DNA from: Astropecten irregularis
Taxonomy: Eukaryota; Echinodermata; Asteroidea; Paxillosida; Astropectinidae
Length of the DNA stretch: 64,000 nt
Direction of reading: 5' to 3'
Assembly (NCBI GenBank): GCA_963971285.1
Contig: OZ020244.1
Span: forward strand, 3,038,001-3,102,000
Position numbers and translations under genes: made by a program. The notes beneath the pieces were generated by a model. The model ran no database searches, was not told the origin of the DNA, and saw nothing but the letters and a program-made list of their open reading frames with translations. Every line of letters starts with the position of its first letter. The stretch's first letter is position 1. Below, in pieces: positions 38,901 through 50,900 of this stretch.

Positions 38901-41900
38901 GTTGTGTGACTTGAGTTACCTCCAAAACACCAGAGATTGACCATTTTCAGTTTGACCCTACTGCATCTGAACATAACCCTATCTTGCAGAGGTGGAGGTG
39001 GGGCAGGATCCAAGTTTTGAAGTTTCACCTGTGGGAATGACTTCTGCAGGTTTAAGTTGGGAAATCTCTTGTAAATTGTTGTACATGTACCTTAACTAAT
39101 CACTGGACATACATCTTAAGTCCTAAGCCGTGGGACTCCTAAGGCTTTTGTCTCTGAGCACATTTGGAATCATCAAGTACCTTGCAGTTCTTTGTTGCAT
39201 AACAAGGATTCAAATAAAGCTCGGTGGTAGTGTCCGAGGATAATTTGGTAAAACAGGTGTCTAATGAGTATTCTTTCTCTCTCTGTAGTCAAATACATGT
39301 ATATTAACCTTGGCGTGTTTGTGCTATGGTTGCACAGCAATCGCGGGCATTCGCCACACATAAAACATTCAGATATGTAGATGTGCACTTTGGGCCTTTA
39401 CGTGAAACGTCTGACTGCCACAGCAAGCATTTTGAGGCTTGCATGAAACTTGCTGGTCAAGTTTTGAAAATTAGTTATTCGGTCAAAATTATTCTAAATA
39501 TTGGAATACTTAATTATTCATCACTGAACAGCCCTAATGATAACTGATGTGAATGGCTGGATTGCCTTCAGTCGTAGGTTAAACTTACAAGAGGATCTTG
39601 AACCAAGACTATAAATTAAGGAAAGGAATTTCCTTAATTTTTTGCAACTTTGCATAAAGTGTGTAATGAGGTATCCGTCAGCCAATGTTTGTTAGCCTCT
39701 GAGTTTTGGCTCTGATGTTTTCCAAATCTGCCAAGATCCATCAATTATTTAGACTCACATGTAGGCAAAGTTCTAACAATATGTTCCATCTGAGAGGGCC
39801 CACTGTCAAATTTGGAATATGATAGGGTATTTTGAACCCTATTAAACCAACCTGCCTACCACCTTTTACCACATTTGTTTCCTGTGGTAAGTTTGGTATC
39901 CTGAATACTGTAGGTTTGTTTGGTAATGCGTGGTTTATGATCCAGTTCCCCTGTGGAGACTGTGGTAATGTGTGGTAAGCAGCTCCTGTCTTGTATGGTA
40001 CATGTAGGTGTAGGGTGTTAGGGTTGAGATATGATACGTCCATCGTGTGCATTATGCTTGGTTGCATGGTACATGTACATTCATTGCATTGTCTCTCTCG
40101 GTCATAAATCCACATACCACTGAGCTAGTCCAAGTACAGTGACTAGGTAGGAGTGATTAAACTGTCTTTCAAAATTCGAAGCTTTAATAAGAAACATATC
40201 CCGGAAGGACTTTTGTCCTGTCAAAACAATAATTGGGTTACTGCCTTCCTTCATTCTGATAGCGCTAGGTATTTGGCAGAAGAGGGCTTTAATCTTGTGC
40301 GGCACGAGTGTCTTTGGACAGATGTGTGCGCGTTATAAATTTATAATTATTATTAATAGCAAATTTCAGTCAAGCATTGCTCTTTAAAGATGTGCTAATC
40401 CTAAGGTCAAATTTGTAATTCCTCCAAAAATATACTCACTGATTGATTGATTTAATTAATCGAAGGAACTGCTATCAAATCCTAATTTTGTTATTCTTTT
40501 GAAATTGTGTTTGTATCTTTGAGGTTTTGGGAGTTCTTTACAAACTGAATCTTGTAATTCAAGTTACTGTTTGCCAATCTAGACCTTTTTTGCAAGGGCC
40601 ACATTCTTTGCTACATATCCTCCCTTCTGACATTCCTTATACAGATGAAAAGAGTCGCGCTGAATTCCTCCCCGATTTACAACCCGAACCCTGTGATAAT
40701 GTGGTATCCCCAGAAAATAAGGTGGACAAGGTTGAACCGTCAACCTCAGGAGAAGATAAACTTGAAATGCTGGATGAAGCAAAAGACATTGATCCATCGG
40801 CTAGTAAAGAAGAATCTTCAACTTGTAATGTGATTTCACCAGATGTTGTTCTTGCTGTTGAGTCTGTCCTTACTCTTGAGGAGACCTCTGGAAGTGACAA
40901 ACAGGTCAAAGACACTGGAAACTCGCTAGACTCTGCCGCAGACTTAGAAAGTAGGAAGCCTGTGTCACCTGGTGATGCACCAAAGGTAGTATCAGAAATA
41001 TCCCAGTGTGATAGCACCACAGGTAGTGGGAACAAAAGCACTTCCTTGAAATCAGACAGCAGGCTGAAAGAATCCAGAGCTTCCCATCGCCTCCATCCCT
41101 ATGAGAGGAGGACAAAGAAGGTTCAGGAGGAAAAACCTGGAAAGTACAGCAAGAACCTCGCAGTCCCTGAACTGAGGCAGCTGATGCAGAATTATACCGT
41201 CGCTGCTTACAAGAACCGCCGAAGAAACCGGCACGTCGTGGACAACAAGGCCGACTTCTACGACAATCCCAGGAGGTCCCCCTCTCGGTTCAAGAACCTC
41301 TCGCGGGAGTTCACCCGTGGAGTTGCCCAGAAGAACAAGGAGGCCAAGCAGGATGTGGAAAAGCTCGCCGTCAAGCAGGAGGGCAAGAAGGCACAGCTCA
41401 GTGAACTGGAAAAGAGGTTAAATGCGGAGGATGCAGATGTCAAACTGAATGATCATGCCGTAGAAGAAACCTTTCAGGTTGAGAAATGTTACTATGAAGA
41501 AGAACCTCAGGTGAGAGGCCATTCAGAAAATGAAGTCTACACCATTACTACTTTGACACAAGTTCATAATTTTCTTAATATTTCAGTCGGGATATGCTTT
41601 TACTCATTGGTTCCAAGATGAATTATGAATGAAATATTTGGTTCTTGAGAGCCAGGGCCACTTTACATCAAATGAAAATGGTTCTCCCATACTTGCAAAT
41701 CCCAATGTTTTAGTAATATTTGACATGGGAACCAAGACTAAGTCTTGAGTTTGAAAGTCCTCAGGTTCTTTGGCTTCTATGAAATTCCAGACCTGCAAAA
41801 GCTTTGGCAATCTAAATTGTTACTGTTACAAAGTTGATGTATAATCGACAAAGTTGCATTGCACTATTTGTGGGAATTAGTCTAACAGCCAGTCTGCAGC

Positions 41901-44900
41901 ACACAAATATATCCTTTTGCTTGTACCACGACACTTTTTCACATGTAACTTCAATGAATTGAAATTCAACTTGAACATGTTAACTTCCGTACCTATGGAC
42001 TATGAATAGTGCCCTTCATGTGCACACCACATTATGTTGGCTGGACACTGAAATATTTGCAACACATGGTTCAGAAGAATTGATTGAACTTGTCTGCGAT
42101 GGACAAATATCACAATGTGATCATTGCTTGTGCTGTGGACTGACTGATTTTGTTTTCAATTCACTTTATGGTAAATTCAAATCCTGTACAGACAAAAATG
42201 TATCAAACTCCCTGATTTTGACGTAACTTTTTGTTCTCTACTTTTCACCGTGACTTTCAACCATTCCTTCCCCCATGTTTCCCTTGCCTCTCCATCTCCT
42301 TCCCCCTTGCCCTTTGACCTTTGCCCTTTGACCTCTGCCCTTCTTTCCCCATTGGGTCTAGGTGGAGGCAGGTCGTCCTGACACCCAGAGCCAAGAAGAT
42401 TCTAAGTCCAGCAGCCAGACTCCTTCTAGTTCCCACCATCCCCCAGGCAATACCCTTAGGCATGCATTCTTAATGTTGTACATGTACATTAACTGTTGGC
42501 TGGGTTTGTTTTTGTTTTGTTTTTTTTCCTTAATTTCACATCATTAACAGCTCCATGTCCATACTAACATTCACAGCCTCACCATGTAGCTATGCTATCA
42601 TCTGCAGAAATGTAACTTTTCAATCTGAAATCAGATTTTGTTTTTGACTTATCACCCCAATCCCATTTCCCCCTTCGAATATTTTGATTTGGACAACTTA
42701 TTTTCAAGTCTCCTTTGTTATTCACTTGTCTTCTGTGGCACTGCCTTGGATCATGCAGTGTGTCTACATACAACGCATAAATGACTATTAACTATAACAT
42801 TAAATTTCAGTTGTTTTCGGATTTCTTGTGCATAGGCCAGTTGCATCTCCGCATCGGATAATAAAGATGTTTAATAAATTGTATGTTTCATCAGTCATCT
42901 TTAGGCATTGGGGTTGTTCTACAGGACTAGCTGCACTAACAGTGGCGTATTAAACTATAGGGGGTTAAATTTCGGTGGCAGAACATGGGATGCACCAGTT
43001 TTTCAAGGGGTTGAGCACTAGAGTCAAAATCAAACATCGAAATTAGTTTGTATAAGATTCAAGATTTCAAATGCGGGCTAGCTTGGGGTGAAGAGGGGGG
43101 TACAGACTTACAGTAGGGGGCTCAAGTCTTGCTGAAATATTTCAATCAAATTGCATCCTAATGGAGACACTACCACAAGTATAACCCACTTGCACATATC
43201 CTCCCTGTATGTCATAAACCATACTAAAACTCATTCAACTTTTTTTTCACTGGCATTTTGTGTGTGTCATATGGTCATGTACAACAGCCCATCTTATTGG
43301 TCAAGTGAGGGCATTGCATCATGGGACAGCATATTTTCCAGCACAAACCACAACAAAAATAACATTGATATATCAAGTTGACACATGTTAAAAATTTCCA
43401 CATGTGTTGTGAATTGAACTTCTTGAAGCGCACTTTGTATTGTGTAGTGTGAACATGCTTGACCCGTATTGAAATTTAAGCACTGCCCCACAGAGTGGAC
43501 CTGTGTATTATAGTAGACCGATCCATTAAGCGCCACCCCATTTGTTTCTGACCAATCCCAGCAGTGACTTATGTCCAACACTTGTTCACATAGGGCCTGT
43601 TTGTTTCACCAAGTTTCAGTGTGTGATCAGTGATCTTGCAGATCCATGTCCCATGCAGGATACGCTAAAATGGGATCCGGATCACCAAGATCATTGATCT
43701 TGTGCCAGAAAGTGAAACAAACAGGCCCTAAATTCTGACAAGTGCACGAAAGTGTATATTGTGGATCGCGCGACTAGAAGTGCTAGTGTGACATTGTAGA
43801 GCAATGTGTGTTCATTGCCTATGTGTGCAGTGGGAGGGACTTACTGGAGCGGTCTATTTTGACTGGTGTGAAAGTAACCGCTGCTCGAGAAAAGCCCTAT
43901 TAAAGTGGTTGAGCAAGTGGTTTATATGAGACATACAGTCTGTGCAATGAATGGATTGGCTACAATAGTCTTCATAAAGAGAGAAATGACAGAAATGCCG
44001 GAAATGCATACGGAATGCATACGATTTCAAGCTGATTTGTGCATGGCTAACATCACAAAACTACTGAAGAATGTGCCATGGATTTTATTTTAATACTGTT
44101 CTGCATACATCTTGCTTTCTTTTGTAATCTAATGCTTTGCTCATCTACATAATGTACTAATTTGGTGTCTGCATGCTTATTTTGTATATGCTTTTACCGT
44201 ATTTTGTTAACATTGCATGCATATGTATGCATACTGTACATGTATGTGTAGATACATTGTGCGAATGTATGGATGTATGTATGTATGTGTAAATGTATGA
44301 GCCACCAAAGAAATACAAACGATGGGTCCATTTGATTCATTGTTGTGTTATTGACATTTCATTGCAGCCGTTTAAATTAATTGAATAAATTCAACCAAAT
44401 TTGGTACAAAGTTTCTGACTTTTATTCATTCTGGCACACATTTATTTCCACATTGTTATTAGAATAAACATTAATTACAGAGCTTGAGTGTTGCTCGTGT
44501 TGTCGTAACCCAAAAGTGGTAACGTGTTACTGACATCCGCAATGAAATGTGAAAAACATGACAATAAATTGAATGGACCAACCATTTGCATTTCTCTTGG
44601 ACATAGCTCATTGTGTATACATGTATACATGTGTACATGTATGTATGTATGTATGTATGTATACATGTACAGATACATGTATGTGCATTCTTAATGTTCG
44701 TGTCATTAGTACTGTATGTTTAATCATGATGTACATGTGTCAGAATTCATCGATCCTTTCTTTTTAATTGTGATGAAATTAAAATTAATAAATTCTTGCT
44801 TTTTAATCATCTTTTCTTTCCAAACTACTGATTTACTAATACCATCTTGTCCATATGTAGCTCACCATTATATTACCATCACCCTCACACTAATATCACG

Positions 44901-47900
44901 TCCTTTGCTGTTGCAAGATTTGCGACATTGTCATCTGCAAGCTATCAACCACATGAGTGGTTATGTCACCAAATGTACCCAAGTGTAGAGGACTAACACA
45001 TACCTCCCCTCATTGTTGTTGTGTTTTTATGACTTTCCATGAGTGCCATTCCACAATATCTGGAATAATCATGCTATTTATCTAGCTAAATCTAGCTGGT
45101 CCTGTCTCAATTATTATCTCAACAAGATGACTTTTAGGTAAAACGAGAAGCTAACATATCCCGATAATTATATCTGGCCAAATCAACAAAGTGAATCTTA
45201 GAACTTGTCTTATCCTGATAATTAATCTCAGTTTTAGTCAAAACAAGTTAACTTCCTTCTTTCAGTAAAGTCATTTCGGCATGATGTTATCAAAGCATGT
45301 CGACATCTTTGTTCCAGTTCATGGCGGAAGTCGACTTGGCGAGATTTATTATAAGGATATGTTGCCTACTTGACCTCTTAGTTTCACAAAGGCATCTTGC
45401 TCAGATTTGGATAAGTTGAATTTTAGGGCTCAATAAGTCAGCATGGCGAGATAAATGATTGCTTATCTGGATATTAAGTGAAATGGCATTTGTGGAGTGC
45501 CATATGTTTTCTTGTTATCTTGTTATCATATATTATCTTGGTAATTGTATTATTATTATTTGATAATTAACTTTCTGGCACTTGTGCTCAGTGCCTTGGA
45601 GAGCCCACTAGAAAAAAAGAAAGAAAAAATAGTGTTCCTGCTTGGGTGTTGGTTGGGATTCAAACCCATGGCCCCCTTGCTCACTAATGTAGGGTGTCAT
45701 GAGTTACACCAAACATATACCCACTACACACAGAAAATTTAAAGAGAACTAGGAGGCTTTTAATACCGCTCTTAAACTGACCAAGAACATGTATGTAAGA
45801 ACAGGTGCATGAATCCATTGATTTTAATGCAATAAGTGAACGTGTCTTTTCACAGATCGAAAAGGGACATCCCAAACAAAAACTTCAGACGTAAGAGCGG
45901 GAACAATCAAAGCCAAGGCAGAGGTTGGAATCGAGTTGGCAACAAACCCAACCGACATCCCAGACAGTCTAACAACCAACAGCAACAACGGCAGCAGTGT
46001 GTGCTTGAGCGACAGCAATGGCAACAGCAACAGCAATGTTTTATTCAGCAGCAAATCCAGCAGTCCAGGCAGCTCCAGAATCAGTTCCAGCAGCAGTTTC
46101 TATACCAGCTTCAGCAGCAGCAGCGACAGCAACAGCAACACTGCCCTCAACAGCAACAGCGGCAACAACAGCTCTATCAACAGGAGCAACAGCAGCAGCA
46201 ACAGCAGCAGCAACAGCAGCAGCAACAACACCTTCAGCAGTGGCGCCAACAGGATAGTTGGCCCTGGAGGTGGTAGATCCAATTGCCAATGCATGGGCGG
46301 GGGGTGAGTCTTGTCATTCATTAATTCATTCGTTTTGTGTACTGTGACTTGTGTCAACATTGGTAAAAGAGAGTCCGGCCTAACGTTTGAAAACCTTGCC
46401 GGGGCCCAGGCCTCCTGGCTTGAAATTCTCCTTTTGTCAGCCTTTCAATATAGTTGAGCTGCTTAAAATAAATCTAGCCTGACTTCTGGACTCAATCTGT
46501 CATTCAGGTTTATGCCAACTGCGATCCATTACACAGCAGGGGCTTGGAGTTGATAGTTCAAGGCTACGAATTATAGAAGCCCAAGATACCAGGCAAAGCC
46601 TGAACCCAACCAGCAGTAAAGTTTCTCTCCAAACCACAGTGCAGGGTTTGACTGTAATTCTGAATTTGCTCTGGCCAAACAGAATAAGTGCATTTTGTTT
46701 TTGGACTTAGTGGTGAAAGGTCCAGAACATTCAGGCAAGAAAGATTTGAGGCTTTGCATGGTGACAATTTGTACGTGGATCGATCGTACTTTCGCACTTC
46801 TATTTCGTTCCCACTTCTCGTAAGGTCGCAACTCGCAACATTTCGAATAGCCTGCTCTAGTCCTCATCAGGAGACATTCAGGCAGATGAAACAAATGAAT
46901 TGCTTGCAAACACTTGCATGGAACAATTGCATAGAGAACTAAATACATGAATTTCACGAACACGAACAGTTTACTGAAATTACTGATGGTTCTTGATGAA
47001 ATTGTGGACAATAAAGAATCTTTATGAGGTATAGTAAAACAAACATCACATGGTTTTTTTCCGGTGAACAGTCGATTCTAGCTTACTTTGGTGTTTGAAG
47101 TTGACAAGCTAGTTCCATCGGCTTCGCCTCGAGAATTGTAGTTTGTCAATTTCCAACACCTTGGGGAGCTAGAATCGACTGTCCACCCTCAAACCATGTG
47201 ATATGTGTATAATAACATCCTGATTATTTGTTTTTAACAAGTTCTTGAATTGCTGCTTTCCCCTTCCATCAGGGTTAACATCCAGCCAGGACACATCACA
47301 CCAACATCCAACCAGGATACAGCAACACACCAGCAGTCATTGGGCAACTTGAAGCTAATCAGCGACAACCAGAGTTTCATCCCAGAAAGTCTTGTATCTA
47401 TCATCAACCAACATCTTTTCCAAGTCCAGCCTCCACACACTTCCACCAAAGGTAAGAAAGTAGTAAGAGGAATGGTTTCTTTTCCATCATCAGATTTGTT
47501 TGAAATGTATTCTGGAATTGTTATTCTGATTGGCAAATGAATATTCATGAAACCCTCTCATTCAAATGATCTTGAACTCTCATTTGTGACTCAAATTGGC
47601 AAAATGAGTCGCAAGTTCTTAGAGAGCTCATATTTTGAATTACGGGACAGTGGAAGTTGTAGCACACTGCAAATCAATTAAAATTGCTGATGTTTTCACC
47701 TCAAAAACATAAATATGATTTCAGTGTATGGGCCTGAGAGATATTCTCAATTCAAATAGCTAAATATGTTCTCTCTGCTTCATGAGTGAAAAGGGAAAGT
47801 AAAAGGTTGACCTCAATATTCAATTGGTACGATCAAATGACAGACTGCAGCAAGTCTAATACACTCTAAACCAATGCCACTTAAAAATTAATTATCAAGT

Positions 47901-50900
47901 TTGAGGAGTTACGTTGATAGTATTTAAATTTTTTGGGGGGCATCAAAGAATTTAAGGATTTTGTGCTGTTGTTTAATTACAAGAATGCCTTTGTGAAGTT
48001 CAATGCTTTCAAAAAACGAATTGATTATAAAGTTGTATAATTTCTTCTCCTACAGAATCCTGTTTGCTGTCATCTACCATCAATGCTTCTCGTGACCCTA
48101 GGATAAGGAGACTGCAGAAACCGCCACCACCACCATCATCAACCCAAACAGATCCTATCAAATCATCTCAGCCAGCACCAAGCAGCTCCTTTACTGCTAG
48201 AAGAGCACTGTTACCATCGTCACAGCAAAACCTAGAGAGCACCTCTGATGTCACTTCAAAGCACAGCCTTGCAGCCAAACAGATGCCCTCAAAACGTCCC
48301 AATCTGAATGAAAGACCTTCCAAGTCGATCCTGAAAGGTAGCAGGAGGCTTTCATCTCCCACTCCACCGGAAAACGAGAATGAATCCAGTACTCTTACCG
48401 TCCAGCCTTGCCCTGAGACCAGTTCTGATGCATCAAAGAAGGTCAAGATTAGTCTGTCCCAGTACAAAGGGAAGGCTGACGGAAAAACCAAGATGAGTGT
48501 GGATGGCCAGCAGGAAGGCATGCCTGACCAGTCAGACAAAGTTCAGCAGGAACCCTCAGACTCAAGTTTCAGGCTCACTCCTGACAGAGCATCCAAGAGA
48601 GGACATCATCTGGAGGAAAAGCTTACTGATGACCTTAAGTCCAGCATCATTACAATCGCTGAAGAATGTAGTGTGGACATTTCTTTGGATTGTGCATACA
48701 ATGAAACTCTGGATGAGAAAGCACTGCATCCCGACAATCAAACAAGTTCTGTACAGAAAACTAACAACAATGATTCTGGACTCAGTGTTGACAGGACTTG
48801 TTTTGCAGACCATGAAAGAATACTACCGTCAAATGATACAAGTAGTAGTACGTTCTTATTAGGCCAGCCAAACCTGGTGGTCACCATTCCAAGAGATGAT
48901 CCAGAGGAACAGATTCCTGATAAAACAACAGCAATTGAAGACGATTCACTTCATCCAAATAATAACACGGATGACGTGAGGTTATCTCCTCGCTTGAGTT
49001 CACCAGAGGTGCATAAGATGAGTCTTGATACGTTGATCACCATTGCACTACTGGAGCTGGAGGATTCCGTCTTCAACATTGCGGCAGATGCCATCACAAG
49101 TTCAGCATCAAAGCAACCCCATGTTGGAGAACATCTCACAAAGCTCTCACCAAGTTCTGTCAGTCGGCAACTCCAGAATGTCAGGTATGAATTGGATGCA
49201 TTTTGGGCAGAGCTACGGAATCTTGATGTGTCGGATCCTCTCAGAGTGGTTGAGGCAGCACCCTGCGACCCACGAAGGCCTCCTTGTGAAGGACGGAGAG
49301 AGCAGAATGGAGAGGTCAATGGGAATGATTTGACACGGCAAACAACGTCCAACGTCCTGGCAGATATTTCCTCCAAACTCACTGCATGCTTAAGATCAAA
49401 TGCTAAATCAAAGAACATGCAGGAGAGGGAGTCAGTTCCCTATTCAAAGCACCTCCCCAAATTGGCAAAATTGTCTAGCATTCTTTTGAAACCCAAGGAA
49501 AATGGGAATTCGGTGGAGAAGTCACCCATGAAGTCAGGTTGTGTCGATGAAGTGATATCAAGACTTCAACAGGACTTTTACAGACAAGTTGAGGATGTTT
49601 GTCCCAGTGCTGCACAGGACCTGAAACCCAAAAAGAAGCCAGAGGTCAGTGTGGAGCCAGAGAAATGCATCCCTCCTTCGAACGATCTCATGATTAGAAT
49701 ACAACAGATGCTGACAGCTGCTCGTGCTCTGTCCAGCCAAAAGCACCTCATTGCTGAAGAGTCCAAGGAAATCAATACTTCTGGTGATACACACATTGAG
49801 TGGAAACCCGCAGAACCATGCTCAAACCACGTCGATACCAGGACATCTAATGTGCTTCAAACACCATTTGCAGACGAAAATAAGGAAAATGTAAAATACG
49901 AAGTAGCAGAGAAGTCACTTGAATCACCAAAAACTTTTGAGGTATCACCACAATTTCCAGACAGACCACTGGAAACTCCAGAAAGAATGCCACATTCTTC
50001 AGAGAGTTCATTACATGGTTCAGTTATGTCATCTCAAACTCTGGAAAACCCCCCACAAAGTCCAAAGATACCATTTGACACCCCTGAGCGACCACCACCG
50101 ATTCCAGAGAAACCACCACAAACTCCGGAAAACCCCCCACAAAGTCCAAAGAAACCACTTGACACTCCTGAGCGCACACCACCAATTGCTGAGAAACCAC
50201 CACAAAGTCTGGAGAGGCCATTGAAAACAGAAACTCCTGAGAGAGAACCTGAACTACAACAGTCTGAGGATGAAAAGCTAGGAGAACCAGAATACAGTCC
50301 AGAAAGAAAACCGAAGTTAGAATTAAGTGAGGCGATGTCAACAAGGCTATTGAAAACTGAAACTCCTGAGAGAGAACCTGAACTAAAACAGTCTGAGGAC
50401 GAAAAGCTAGGACAACTAGAATACAGTCTAGAAAGAAAACCAAAGGTAGAACCAAGTGAGGCGATGTCAACGCCCGAGACCAAACATGCCACGCCCTCCC
50501 CTCAGTCAGTGGCTGACAGTTGTAAATGGGGGAAGTTCACCATGAAGCTTTGGGGTAAACGGCCTACTAAACAGCGGAAGACTATGAAAGCCACATGGGT
50601 TCAAACAGAGAAGCCAAAGACGTCGGAACAAACGTCATCAGAAACTGCAGCAAGTAAACAAAGCTGTGATGCTTCCTCAATAGGCATTAGTGATGGTGAC
50701 AAGCAGAGTACTGAAGCCAAACCAAATGAGACAAAGGAACATGAGCTCAGCAGCACAGAGAAGCAAGCTGTCGAAGATCTATGTGCCAAGTTACGTGGTG
50801 AATACAGACCTCTGACCAAAGGGAAGGAGAAAATCGCTGGAACGATACCAACTCTTCTCAACCGGACCACAAGTCATGCTTCATCATCTTTTAAGAACCT

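Larger units (their letters stand above)
42460..45855. other. 3.4-kb intron between exons q and r
   Basis: Holds a Harbinger-like MITE (43592-43728), microsatellites (44206-44290, 44612-44680) and a degraded tRNA-like SINE head on the minus strand (45640-45735, GGGATTCAAACCCATGG). Nothing coding seen. Confidence 0.5.

Noticed and set aside
46018..46360. Other-strand Leu- or Ala-rich ORFs across the CAG/CAA repeat
   Set aside because: Repeat-induced open frames on the wrong strand of a coding exon.
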